Assembly: GCA_023416735.1 (NCBI GenBank)
Contig: JAEZGX010000014.1
Location: forward strand, 84,490 to 148,489
DNA length: 64,000 nucleotides
Reading direction: 5' to 3'
DNA from: Verrucomicrobiota bacterium
GTDB lineage: Bacteria > Verrucomicrobiota > Verrucomicrobiia > Opitutales > Opitutaceae
Shown here: piece by piece, positions 24,232-32,623 of the stretch
Numbering within the stretch: the stretch's first letter is position 1
How the letters are laid out: each line of letters starts with the position of its first letter
Notes under the pieces: model-generated
Seen by the model: only the letters and a program-made list of their open reading frames with translations
Told to the model about the DNA's origin: nothing
The model's database searches: none
Position numbers and translations under genes: made by a program

Positions 24232-25386
24232 ATGCCTTTCGAATTCGCCACCGCCAACCGCATCGTCTTCGGCCCTGGCACGCTCAGCCAACTCGCGCCC
24301 GCCGCGCGCGAGCTCGGACGCCGCCCGCTCGTCGTCACTGGTCGCAACCCTTCCCGCGCCCAACGTCTCCTCGACTTGCTCGCTTCCGCGCAACTCCCCG
24401 CGCGCACCTTCTCCATCGGCTACGAACCCACCACCGACGACATCACTCGTGCCGTTGCCGACGCGCGCGAGCACCACTGCGATTTCGTCATCGGTTTCGG
24501 CGGCGGCAGCGCCCTCGATTCCGCCAAAGCCATCGCCGCCCTTCTCACCAACTCCGGCAACCTCCACGATTACCTCGAAGTGATCGGCCGCGCCCAACCG
24601 CTCCCATATCCCGCCGCCCGCTGTATCGCCATTCCAACTACCGCCGGCACCGGCTCCGAGGTCACCCGCAACGCCGTCCTCTCCTCCCCCACGCACCGCG
24701 TCAAAGTCTCCCTCCGCAGCCCGCACATGCTGCCGCAGCTCGCACTCGTCGACCCGGAACTTACCTACGATCTCCCAGCCGTCCTCACCGCGACCACCGG
24801 CCTCGACGCCCTCACCCAACTTATCGAACCTTACGTTTCCTCCCGCGCCAACCCGCTCACCGACGCACTCTGCATCCAAGGTCTCCGACGCGCCGCCCCT
24901 TCGCTCCGCCGCGCCGTTGAAAACGGACGCGACCCTTCCGCCCGCGAAGACATGTCACTCGCCAGTCTCTTCGGCGGACTCGCCCTCGCCAACGCCGGCC
25001 TCGGCGCCGTCCACGGTTTCGCCGGCCCACTCGGCGGCATGTTTCCCGCCCCGCACGGCGCGCTCTGCGCCGCCCTCCTTCCCCACGTCATCGAAGCTAA
25101 CCTCGCCGCGCTTCAATCCCGCGCCCCCAATCACCCGTCACTCGCCCGCTACGACGAACTCGCTCGCGTCGTGACCGCCCAGCCCCACGCCACCGCTCCC
25201 GACCTTCTTCGCTGGACGCACGATCTTCTCGCCGCCCTCGAGATCCCGCGTCTCTCGAGCTACGGCATCACCCCCGCCGACTTTCCCTCCATCGTCGAAG
25301 CTGCCTCCCGCGCGAGTAGCATGAAAGCCAACCCGCTCGCGCTCACCCCCGCCGAACTTAGCGCCATTCTCACCCGCGCGACGTAA
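24232..25386 (+). CDS. Iron-containing alcohol dehydrogenase
   Basis: A 384-residue group III alcohol dehydrogenase. The NAD(P)-binding GFGGGSALDSAKAIAALL and the TTAGTGSEVTRNAVL motif are clear. Metal-ligand histidines appear in the region LGAVHGFAGPLGGMFPAPHGALCAALLPHV. Substrate cannot be told from sequence. The preceding ABM protein suggests a shared catabolic task. The 3' end overlaps the convergent riboside kinase gene by 17 bases. Confidence 0.93.
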   Translation: MPFEFATANRIVFGPGTLSQLAPAARELGRRPLVVTGRNPSRAQRLLDLLASAQLPARTFSIGYEPTTDDITRAVADAREHHCDFVIGFGGGSALDSAKAIAALLTNSGNLHDYLEVIGRAQPLPYPAARCIAIPTTAGTGSEVTRNAVLSSPTHRVKVSLRSPHMLPQLALVDPELTYDLPAVLTATTGLDALTQLIEPYVSSRANPLTDALCIQGLRRAAPSLRRAVENGRDPSAREDMSLASLFGGLALANAGLGAVHGFAGPLGGMFPAPHGALCAALLPHVIEANLAALQSRAPNHPSLARYDELARVVTAQPHATAPDLLRWTHDLLAALEIPRLSSYGITPADFPSIVEAASRASSMKANPLALTPAELSAILTRAT

Positions 25387-25927
25387 GCAATTTCTCCACC
25401 GCTTCGATCGCCGCGCGCTCCCGCTTCTCCCATCCGCCGCGGATCTCCACAAATGGGAGGCCCCGCCGCTCCACCGCCCCGCGCCACACCCGCGCCGCTT
25501 TCGCGCGATCCTCCGGTTCCGGAAAACACCGCGCCGGATCGGGCTCGAACGGCACATCCGCCTCGAGCAACAGATACAGCGCATAGTTCCGACACCGCTT
25601 CTCCGCCCCGCGCCGCACCTCGTCCGGACATGTCCCATACAAGAGGTCGCTCCACAACATCGTCGTCAACGCCTCCGTATCACAAATCACAATACGCTCT
25701 CCTTTCGCTTCCGCCGCGAGCACCACCTCATCTTCCCGCCGCCACTGCTCGCGCGCGATCGGCGCCATGTCCTCCAACCCGATCACTCCCTGCGCATCCC
25801 AAAACTCCCGCGCATACTCCGGCACCCAGCTCACGCCGAAATGCCGCGCCAGCCGCTCCGCCAGCCGGGTCTTCCCGGTCGACTCGGTGCCAAACACCGC
25901 CACCCGCTTCACCGCACTTCCGCTCAC
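25370..25927 (-). CDS. Nicotinamide riboside kinase (NadR kinase-like)
   Basis: A 185-residue P-loop kinase resembling the C-terminal ribosylnicotinamide kinase domain of NadR, without the NMN adenylyltransferase or DNA-binding parts. Motifs are GTESTGKTRLAERLA, WVPEYAREFW and the ICDTEALTTMLW Walker B-like segment. It would phosphorylate imported nicotinamide riboside to NMN. It overlaps pnuC by four bases, so transporter and kinase form one salvage operon. Confidence 0.88.
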   Translation of the reverse strand: MSGSAVKRVAVFGTESTGKTRLAERLARHFGVSWVPEYAREFWDAQGVIGLEDMAPIAREQWRREDEVVLAAEAKGERIVICDTEALTTMLWSDLLYGTCPDEVRRGAEKRCRNYALYLLLEADVPFEPDPARCFPEPEDRAKAARVWRGAVERRGLPFVEIRGGWEKRERAAIEAVEKLLTSRG

Positions 25928-26580
25928 TGCCGCACCCCCAATCCGCGTCCATCCGTGCTCATTCGTGGTTCACTTTCATCCGTCGCATTCCCTTTTCCCA
26001 GACTTCTCCGCCACGCCCGATTCCCCGCCGCCGCCATCACGAAAAAGATCACATACAACCCCGCCGTCAGCCGCAGGTCCTTCGCCCAATACACGCCGAT
26101 CGCCACCACGTTCACGATCATCCATCCCGCCCAACACTCGACTCGCTTCCGCGCCTGCCACCATTGCGCGATCAAACTGAACACCAAAATAAACGCGTCC
26201 CAATGCGGCAGCGCCGCATCCGTGTTCCGTCGCATCAACTCCCCCCACGCCCCTGTCGCGACCAACCCCGCCGCACTCCACCCCACCACCGCCCGCGTCC
26301 GCAGTTTCGTCACAGGCAACATCGTTCGTTGCAGGCCGGAGTCTCCAACGTCGCCGCCACCCGCTCTTCCGCCCATCAGCCAATGCCACCACCCATACGC
26401 CTGTATCCCGAAAAAGAATACCTGCAGCAGCGCGTCCGAATACAGCTTCGCTTCGAAAAACACCCACGCATACACCGACACCTGCACGAGCCCCACCGGC
26501 CAGCCCCAAACATTCTGCCGGATCATCAGCGCGACGCCGATCACCCCCAACACCGTGCCAATGATTTCATAAACCGACAT
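25924..26580 (-). CDS. pnuC: Nicotinamide riboside transporter PnuC
   Basis: A 218-residue membrane protein starting MSVYEIIGTVLGVIGVALMIRQNVWGWPVGLVQVSVYAWVF with the aromatic-rich PnuC pattern (VFFFGIQAYGWWHW) and about seven helices. PnuC moves nicotinamide riboside by facilitated diffusion, trapped by the kinase encoded next. The C-terminal end overlaps the kinase start by four bases. I see no NAD-II type riboswitch in the upstream 137 bases, which instead hold a palindromic repeat. Confidence 0.92.
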   Translation of the reverse strand: MSVYEIIGTVLGVIGVALMIRQNVWGWPVGLVQVSVYAWVFFEAKLYSDALLQVFFFGIQAYGWWHWLMGGRAGGGDVGDSGLQRTMLPVTKLRTRAVVGWSAAGLVATGAWGELMRRNTDAALPHWDAFILVFSLIAQWWQARKRVECWAGWMIVNVVAIGVYWAKDLRLTAGLYVIFFVMAAAGNRAWRRSLGKGNATDESEPRMSTDGRGLGVRQ

Positions 26581-26630
26581 TATCCGCTGTCATTCCGGGA
26601 AGCTCCCGCCGTGGCAATCCCCGTATTCGC

Positions 26631-26695
26631 CCACCGAGGCACCAAGACACAAAGGTCCGACAACCCCTCTCCTCCGTGTCTCTGTGCCTCTGTGG
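26631..26695. repeat. Imperfect inverted repeat of the GTCTCTGTGCCTCTGTGG family
   Basis: Left arm CCACCGAGGCACCAAGAC (from 26631) pairs imperfectly (about 19 of 24) with right arm GTGTCTCTGTGCCTCTGTGG (ending 26695). It fills the gap between pnuC and hslO. Read as protein it gives the HRGTETRRR / GPLCLGASV pattern that I recall from spurious ORFs in Verrucomicrobiota and Planctomycetota. Confidence 0.7.
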
Positions 26696-26717
26696 TTAAA
26701 CCCGATCCCACCTCCAA

Positions 26718-27518
26718 TCACTCCTCCGCCACAAACGCCTCCAACGCCTCCCGCGTGATCGCATAACGCGCCCCGCACCGCGGACACCGGATCTCGATCT
26801 TCTCCTCCTCGCCAAACAATCCGTCCGGATCGTGCCGCATCGTCGGCGCCAGCACTTCCAGCATCCGCTCCTGATTGCACCCGCAGTGCCAGCGATACAC
26901 GCGCGTCTCCATCGGCACCAGCGTCTCCGCGTCATCCAGTTTTCTCACCTGCTCCACGTCGAGGGCGTGCAGCCAGCCCACGTCGCAATCCGGGTGCTCC
27001 GTCACCATCGCGAATTCCTCCTCGCTCAACTGAAAATACCGCGCCGCCCGCTGCTCGCTCTGCGCATAAAACTTCTCTGCCGCTTCGATCGGATTCCCGC
27101 CTTTGAAACTCACCGTGCTCCGGCGCTTCTCTCCCCGCCCGCGCACCACGTCCGCGTAAAACAGATTCTCCGGCATCTCCTTCACGTTCTCCTCAAACAC
27201 CCGCCCCGCGACCGCGCCGAGTTCGTTGTCGCCAATCAGAAACAGGTTCAGCAAGGGCTGCTGAAAATTAATCGTCCACGCCGTCAGCTCATTCCGCGGC
27301 CGCGACGCGCAATGCAGCACGAACGCCGCGAGCGCCTTCTTGAACAACGCATCCGCTTCCGGCGCCGGCCGAATCTGATGCTTCCCGAGATGCAAATAAT
27401 AATCGACGAACAGGTCTCCAAACTCCGCCCGCGCCAATAGCACATTACGGCTTCGCACAAAAAACGTGCCCACCTCCATTCCAGCGTCGTTCAAATTCGG
27501 GGGAGTAATTTCCGGCAT
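26718..27518 (-). CDS. hslO: Hsp33 family redox-regulated chaperone
   Basis: A 266-residue protein starting MPEITPPNLNDAG. The C-terminus carries the four zinc-binding, redox-sensing cysteines in the order CGC ... CPRC (YRWHCGCNQERMLEVL and EIRCPRCGARYAITREAL), spaced as in Hsp33. The N-terminal domain is more divergent than usual and the first Cys pair reads CxC as in classical HslO. The chaperone is activated by oxidation. A GTG eight codons upstream is a possible alternative start, but neither start has a good ribosome site. Confidence 0.85.
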   Translation of the reverse strand: MPEITPPNLNDAGMEVGTFFVRSRNVLLARAEFGDLFVDYYLHLGKHQIRPAPEADALFKKALAAFVLHCASRPRNELTAWTINFQQPLLNLFLIGDNELGAVAGRVFEENVKEMPENLFYADVVRGRGEKRRSTVSFKGGNPIEAAEKFYAQSEQRAARYFQLSEEEFAMVTEHPDCDVGWLHALDVEQVRKLDDAETLVPMETRVYRWHCGCNQERMLEVLAPTMRHDPDGLFGEEEKIEIRCPRCGARYAITREALEAFVAEE

Positions 27519-27695
27519 GGCGCGAAACGTTGCGCTCCTCACCGGTTTGTCGAGCCCCGCGCCCCTTTCTCACCGCAGCTCGCCCCGCAAATTCCCGCAT
27601 CCGTCCCCACTGCATTGCAGGTTGCCCGTTTTTTTTGCGCCGTTCCTCCCGAGCGTCCTCGCTCCGCATTCCCCCTGCGCCCCTTTCCCTGATCC

Positions 27696-28832
27696 ATGCT
27701 CCCCCCCCACGCTCTCCTCTCGCGGACGGCCGTCGCCTTCGCCCTGCTCCTCTCCGCCGCCGCGCCGGCCGCCGCGTTCACCGTCGCCCCTAATCTCACG
27801 GTCAACGGCGACATTCGTCTCCGCTACGAATCCGACTGGGATTCCCGTAACGCCGCCGGCGTCCGCCGCCTCGATCGCGACCGCGCCCGCTACCGCCTCC
27901 GCGCCACCGCCAACTACAAGTTCAGCGACGCGTGGTCCTTCGGCGCGCGCGTTCGCACCGGCAACACCCACAGCCAGCAATCGCCGCATCTCACTTTCCA
28001 CGCGGACGACGGATCTCCGTCCGACGACGTGCAGCTCTCCCTCGATCGCTACTTCCTCCAGTTCAAAGAGCGCAACACCACCGCCTGGCTCGGCCGCATC
28101 TCTTCGCCTTTCTGGCAGCAGAACGAGTTGTTCTGGGACGAAGACATCACCCCGACCGGCATCGCGGCCTCGTTCAACACCAAGCACGGCGAAAACACCC
28201 TCACCTCCACGCTCGGCGCCTTCGCCCTGCCCGACGGAGCCAACCACCTCCACGGCGGCCTCTACGCCGCCCAGCTCAAATACGTCATCTCGGCGAAACC
28301 ATCCCAACTCACCTTCGCCGCCGGTCTCCATGCCTTCGAAGGCAAATCCGGCGCCCGCTTCCTCCGCAATCGCAACGGCGAACGCGACTACCTCGTCGGC
28401 GTCCTCAACGCCCAATGGTCCACGCCCGTCGGCGATCGTCCTCTCGCCCTCGGCGTCGACGTTTTCCACAACTTCAAAGACTACAGCGCCGCCGAGGTCG
28501 CGCCGTTCCCTGTCAACCAGCGCGACGAGACGCTCGGCTACGTCTTCTCCGCCACCTACGGTCAATTGAGAAACCCGCGCGACTGGTTCGTCGGCTACTA
28601 CTACGCCCACATCGAAACCTTCGCGACCAACGCCTCCTACGCCCAAGACGACTGGGCGCGTTTCGGCACCGGCCCGCAATCCGACCTCACCGATATCAAG
28701 GGTTCCGAGTTCCGCGTCGCTTACGCGATCACCAAGGACCTCAACGTCATGGCCCGCCTCTTCCTCGTCGAAGCCATCACGAGCAATCAGGACGCCAAAC
28801 GCTTCCGCCTCGACCTGAACTGGAAGTTCTAA
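27696..28832 (+). CDS. Outer-membrane porin-like beta-barrel protein
   Basis: A 378-residue exported protein. The signal peptide (ALLLSAAAPAAA) is followed by alternating beta segments rich in aromatic residues (GDIRLRYESDWDSR, YRLRATANYKFSDAWSFGARVRTG) and a C-terminal strand ending RFRLDLNWKF with the terminal Phe used by the BAM complex. This is typical of putative porins in Gram-negative bacteria. It is followed after 12 bases by a transglutaminase-like gene. The 177-base upstream gap holds no recognised feature beyond a pyrimidine-rich stretch. Confidence 0.85.
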   Translation: MLPPHALLSRTAVAFALLLSAAAPAAAFTVAPNLTVNGDIRLRYESDWDSRNAAGVRRLDRDRARYRLRATANYKFSDAWSFGARVRTGNTHSQQSPHLTFHADDGSPSDDVQLSLDRYFLQFKERNTTAWLGRISSPFWQQNELFWDEDITPTGIAASFNTKHGENTLTSTLGAFALPDGANHLHGGLYAAQLKYVISAKPSQLTFAAGLHAFEGKSGARFLRNRNGERDYLVGVLNAQWSTPVGDRPLALGVDVFHNFKDYSAAEVAPFPVNQRDETLGYVFSATYGQLRNPRDWFVGYYYAHIETFATNASYAQDDWARFGTGPQSDLTDIKGSEFRVAYAITKDLNVMARLFLVEAITSNQDAKRFRLDLNWKF

Positions 28833-28844
28833 GCCTCACACCCC

Positions 28845-29897
28845 ATGAAACTCCCCGCCGCCCTCGCCCTCGCCTTCTGCGCCGCAACGTTCCTCCACGC
28901 GAACGTGCCCGCCGAATCCGTCCGCACCTACCAGGTCCGCCAAACCGTCACCCTCTCCGACATCCCCGCCAACGCGAAATCCGTCAAATGGTGGATCGCC
29001 ATCCCCGACGACGAGCGCTTCCAGGAAGTCCTCGACTTCTCCGTCAGCTCCGCCCCCGGTCCGTGGAAAATCGTCACCGATCCCGACCGCGGCAATCGCT
29101 TCATGCTCGTCGAGGTCGAAAATCCCTCCGCGCCGTCGCTCGCTTCCCAAATCGAATTCACGCTCCGCCGCCGGCCCGTGTTCGTCGACATCAACCCTGC
29201 CCAGGTCGGCCCAATCACCGACTCGCACCGCCGTCTCTTCGCCGACGACCTCCGGCTCGACGCTCCGCACATGCAGGTCACGCCGCGCATCGAAAAGATG
29301 GCGAACGACGCCTGCGGTCCCGAAACCAACGTCGCCCTCCAGGCCCGCCTTCTGCTCGGCGCCGTCGCCAACCTCACCGATCACTACTCGAAAGATTCCT
29401 CCAAACCGAAAAGCGGCGTGGGCGACGCCGAGGTCTGCCTCAACACCGGTGGCGGCACCTGCACCAACATGCATTCGCTCTTCATCGCCCTCGCCCGCGC
29501 CCGCGGCATCCCCGCGCGTCTCCAGATGGGTTACCGCCTGCGCGAGCCCAACGAGGGCAAGGAAACCGATCCGGGCTACCGCTGCTGGGCCGAGTATTTC
29601 GTTCCCAACTACGGCTGGGTCCCCACCGACATCGTCGAAGCCGACGATCCCAAGGGTCTCGGTCGCGACCGCTGGTTCACCGGCCTGACCGAACGCCGCC
29701 TCTGGCTCAACCAAGGCCGTGAGTTCAATCTCGCGGGTCGCGCAGTCACCGAGAAACGCGTCAACACCATGGTCATCGGCTACGCCGAGATCGATGGCGT
29801 TGAAGCCCGCGTGATTCCCGAAGGCGATCTCCCCGCCCAACTCACCCGCACCGTCTTCTACACTGAACTGAAACCCGCCACCGTCGCCGCGCGTTAG
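28845..29897 (+). CDS. Exported transglutaminase-like protein
   Basis: A 350-residue protein with a signal peptide (MKLPAALALAFCAATFLHA), a beta-rich N-terminal region, and a transglutaminase-like cysteine protease core. The likely triad is Cys in GGGTCTNMHSLFIALARARGIPARL, His/aromatic region in CWAEYFVPNYGWVPTDIVEADD, with the Asp in that last segment. The usual His before the aromatic is replaced by CWAEYF, so the catalytic arrangement should be checked. It lies 12 bases after the porin gene and is followed by a strong terminator. Confidence 0.83.
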   Translation: MKLPAALALAFCAATFLHANVPAESVRTYQVRQTVTLSDIPANAKSVKWWIAIPDDERFQEVLDFSVSSAPGPWKIVTDPDRGNRFMLVEVENPSAPSLASQIEFTLRRRPVFVDINPAQVGPITDSHRRLFADDLRLDAPHMQVTPRIEKMANDACGPETNVALQARLLLGAVANLTDHYSKDSSKPKSGVGDAEVCLNTGGGTCTNMHSLFIALARARGIPARLQMGYRLREPNEGKETDPGYRCWAEYFVPNYGWVPTDIVEADDPKGLGRDRWFTGLTERRLWLNQGREFNLAGRAVTEKRVNTMVIGYAEIDGVEARVIPEGDLPAQLTRTVFYTELKPATVAAR

Positions 29898-29920
29898 TGC
29901 AGTCTGGTCTTGTGCCTTCA

Positions 29921-29952
29921 CCGCGGCCACTCGGCCGCGGTTTCTTTTTTTT
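29921..29952 (+). terminator. Rho-independent terminator after the transglutaminase gene
   Basis: Stem CCGCGGCC / GGCCGCGG with loop ACTC, followed by TTTCTTTTTTTT. It lies 24 bases after the stop codon and ends the porin-transglutaminase operon. Confidence 0.9.
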
Positions 29953-29984
29953 GCACATCGAACGTCCTTCGCCAGCGTTTCGTC

Positions 29985-30752
29985 ATGAAGCGATTCACTC
30001 CACTCGCGTTCCTCGCCCTCGTTTTCGCCTGCCTCACCGCTTACTCCGCCTCCGACTGGCGCCCGCTTCCTCTCGTCCGCAACGGACAACTCGCCCCCGA
30101 ATGGCAGCACGTCGGCTTCGGAAAAATGGCGATCGAAGGTGAAGCCCTTCGCACCGACCCCGACCCCCGCGGCCTCGGCCTCGTCGTTTACACGAAAGAA
30201 GCCTTCGGCGATTGCCAGATTCGCATCGTCTATCGCCCCGAAGAACCCAGCGACAATGCCGGCGTCCACATCCGCATGGACCGCGGCATCCTCGACCAGA
30301 TCGGCCGTCAGGATCTCATCGGCGTCACCCGCGGTCCCAACAACTCCCTCTCCGATGCCGAAGCCAAAAAAATGGCCACTGCCTCCGAACAGGAAAATGG
30401 CGGCTGGTATGCCATTCACCACGGCTTCGAAGTTCAAATCATGGATAGCGGCGACGCCCTGCATCGCACCGGCTCGCTCTATTCCTACGCGCCCGCCGGC
30501 GAACTCCCACCCGCGCCCGCCGACGGTTGGCGCACCATGATGATCACCCTCCGCGGCACCGAAATCGCCGTCGACCTCGATGGTAAAACCGTCAGCCGCT
30601 TCGACTCCACCAGCGCCGACATCCCGCCCCGCAAAACCTGGTCCGCCCCGAAACGCGAACACGTCCGCCCCACTCACGGCTACATCGGCCTCCAAATCCA
30701 CGACCCCGGCGACACCATCACCTTCAAGGAAGTCGCCGTCCGCCCGTTGTAG
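29985..30752 (+). CDS. Exported DUF1080 protein, second copy
   Basis: A 255-residue exported protein. I choose the ATG at 29985 (MKRFTPLAFLALVFACLTAYSA), which gives a clean signal peptide and follows the terminator. The DUF1080 fold is seen in the NAGVHIRMDRGILDQIGRQ and GYIGLQIHDPGDTITFKEVAVRPL segments. It lacks the FDGKSL-type N-terminal motif that the first copy has, so it is a divergent member. The 3' end overlaps the convergent nuclease-like gene by 29 bases. Confidence 0.85.
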   Translation: MKRFTPLAFLALVFACLTAYSASDWRPLPLVRNGQLAPEWQHVGFGKMAIEGEALRTDPDPRGLGLVVYTKEAFGDCQIRIVYRPEEPSDNAGVHIRMDRGILDQIGRQDLIGVTRGPNNSLSDAEAKKMATASEQENGGWYAIHHGFEVQIMDSGDALHRTGSLYSYAPAGELPPAPADGWRTMMITLRGTEIAVDLDGKTVSRFDSTSADIPPRKTWSAPKREHVRPTHGYIGLQIHDPGDTITFKEVAVRPL

Positions 30753-31479
30753 GAGCGGATTTTGCCTCCGACTTTTCCGCCTCCGCCCACGGGGGCGCCG
30801 GCAACACCACGCCCATTTCCCGGTTCACCGCGCGCGTAGCCGAAATTCCAATACACTCCGCCAGCTCCGCTCGCGCCTCCCCGCTCGCCTCCGCCCACAC
30901 CGGTTTTCGCGCGAGCTCCAACGCCGCTCCGCGCCGCACCAACAATCCCCAGCCGGCCGGAATCTCCGCCTCCGCGAAAATCCCTTCCTCACTCACGAGG
31001 TAAAAGAAATCCGCCGCCCGCCACCGCCACAGTTTCGCAAATTTCGTCCCGCGCAGCACCCGCCCCTGCCACGTCCCCAGTTGCTCGATCACCCGGCGGT
31101 GCGTCGCGTGTTCAACCCCGGAAAAACCCCACGCGTCGAACTCCGGAAACAACGCCTCTCCTTTCCGCAGATCTGGACGGTGCCCGCCAATCAGCTCCTC
31201 CAACTTTCGCGCGCGCGCACTGAGCTCTTCCACTTTCCGCCGCGCCTCATCCTCGCCGCGCGCATCCTTCAACAAATCCGCGCGCGCTTGCTTGCACTCG
31301 AACACCGCCGTTCGCCGCTCCGCGCCCCGCGAACACCCCGCCACGTCCGCGCGATATCCGCTCTTCGGCACGCGCACTTCACACGCACAAATCGGAAACC
31401 CATTCGCCTGCGCCCACCCCAGCGCCAGCCGCTTCAGTCCCCGATGCGCTTCCGTTTCTCCATTGCTCACGTTCGTCAC
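30724..31479 (-). CDS. MmcB-like PD-(D/E)xK nuclease family protein
   Basis: A protein of about 251 residues (GTG start near 31479; a TTG at 31584 is possible). The core resembles MmcB-type DNA-repair proteins: ETEAHRGLKRLALGWAQ, then RADVAG (Asp), then AVFECKQARADLLKDA (ExK), and a C-terminal FYLVSEEGIFAEAEIPAGWGLL strand. That order fits the PD-(D/E)xK fold. The C-terminal tail (GISATRAVNREMGVVL) recurs in remnants behind two PAP2 genes, so the gene has left partial copies in the island. It reads away from luxR copy 1. Confidence 0.7.
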   Translation of the reverse strand: MTNVSNGETEAHRGLKRLALGWAQANGFPICACEVRVPKSGYRADVAGCSRGAERRTAVFECKQARADLLKDARGEDEARRKVEELSARARKLEELIGGHRPDLRKGEALFPEFDAWGFSGVEHATHRRVIEQLGTWQGRVLRGTKFAKLWRWRAADFFYLVSEEGIFAEAEIPAGWGLLVRRGAALELARKPVWAEASGEARAELAECIGISATRAVNREMGVVLPAPPWAEAEKSEAKSAPTTGGRRLP

Positions 31480-31648
31480 ACCACACGCGCGATCTTTTCC
31501 TGACCACGCAAATTTCGCTCTCTCAGGTTGATCCCACCACCGGACACTCCGCCGCTTTTCCTTTCGAGCGCCCACGGCCCGCAACCACGCGAAAGCTTGC
31601 CAACACCCGAAGCCCGCCGCTTGCTCCGCGCCGTCCCTTCAGCTCACG

Positions 31649-32419
31649 ATGCAGCGCCTCGATCCGCGCCATTGGCGTCCACTTTTCGACGCCGTTTACG
31701 AGATGAACACGGCGCGCGATCACGCCGACTTCATCTCATCCGCGCTCGCCGGGATCAGCCGTCTGATCCCTGCCGACGTCTGCCACATCCACGTGATCGA
31801 TCGCACGAGCGGCCGCATCGTGCACCAAGCATTTCCAGAGAATCCGTTCACGCCTGAGGAGATCGCCTACTACATCGCGCATCCGGAACAGAATGCCTTC
31901 GTGCGCTATGTTGACCGCACGGGCGATACTCGCGCGCGACGTCTTTCCGACGTTACCGATCCCGTTCGCTATCGCCGCACCGAATTCTACCGCCGCTGCC
32001 TGCAACGCGCCGGCCTGCGACACAGCCTCGTCCTGCCACTCACGCTAAACAAAACCACCATCGCCGGCTTCGTGTTCGACCGCCGACGACGCGATTTTAC
32101 CCAACGTCACTGCGCGTTGCTCGACGCTTTTGCTCCCCACTTTCGGCTCGCATGGACCCGCCACCGGGACCCCTGGCGCATCGCGGAGCATCCCGCCGCT
32201 AGCGCCCGCGAGCGGCTCCGCGCACTTGGCCTCACCCCGCGCGAAGCCGATGTCCTGTTCTGGATGACCGAGGGGAAACAGAATCGCGAAATCGCTACCA
32301 TCGTCGGTCGCAGCCTCGGCACGATCCAGGAGCACGTGGGCAACATCGTCCGCAAGCTCGACCAGGAAAACCGCCACGCCGCCACCGTCTTCGCGCTCCG
32401 TCATCTCAGCCGCACGTAA
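31649..32419 (+). CDS. LuxR-type transcriptional regulator, copy 1
   Basis: A 256-residue regulator. The N-terminal two thirds look like a GAF-type sensor domain (residues about 1-180) and the C-terminus is a LuxR helix-turn-helix (LTPREADVLFWMTEGKQNREIATIVGRSLGTIQEHVGNIVRKL). No receiver domain, no autoinducer-binding signature that I can recognise, and no luxI in the window. It ends 18 bases before the palindrome of promoter P1. Copy 2 at 37521 has the same length and opening (MxRxDPRHWRPLFDAVYExNTA). It probably controls the cassette just downstream; that is inference from position. Confidence 0.9.
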   Translation: MQRLDPRHWRPLFDAVYEMNTARDHADFISSALAGISRLIPADVCHIHVIDRTSGRIVHQAFPENPFTPEEIAYYIAHPEQNAFVRYVDRTGDTRARRLSDVTDPVRYRRTEFYRRCLQRAGLRHSLVLPLTLNKTTIAGFVFDRRRRDFTQRHCALLDAFAPHFRLAWTRHRDPWRIAEHPAASARERLRALGLTPREADVLFWMTEGKQNREIATIVGRSLGTIQEHVGNIVRKLDQENRHAATVFALRHLSRT

Positions 32420-32437
32420 CGCGTTCGATCCCGCGTT

Positions 32438-32482
32438 CCCCCACGCGTGGGGGTGGACCCTCCGCACCGCTTGCCCTAGCAT
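32438..32482 (+). promoter_or_regulatory. Promoter P1 with lux-box-like operator
   Basis: A perfect 16-bp palindrome CCCCCACGCGTGGGGG (32438-32453) abuts a -35-like TGGACC, 17 bp before a -10-like TAGCAT (32477-32482). The palindrome centre is 34 bp from the -10 centre. The same layout recurs at P2 and P3. It would drive the PEP-CTERM and PAP2-fusion genes. The 5' leader is about 140 bases. Confidence 0.75.
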
Positions 32483-32623
32483 GCGGTGCCCGAAGCAGAT
32501 CGCCGGAGTTTCCCTCCATCGGTCTGACGTCCGGTCGGAGCGGCGAATCCATTCCAGCATCGCCGCTGCACCCGAGACGCCATGTCGCTCGGGGCGCGTT
32601 GCGTCTCACCTACACCGCTTCTC

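Noticed and set aside
26581..26717. An NAD-sensing riboswitch before pnuC
   Set aside because: The region is filled by a palindromic repeat and I could not find the conserved elements of pnuC riboswitches.
32438..32453. The P1 palindrome as a Rho-independent terminator of luxR copy 1
   Set aside because: There is no T run after it, no loop-forming centre, and the same layout before two other genes with a fixed -10 distance fits an operator better.
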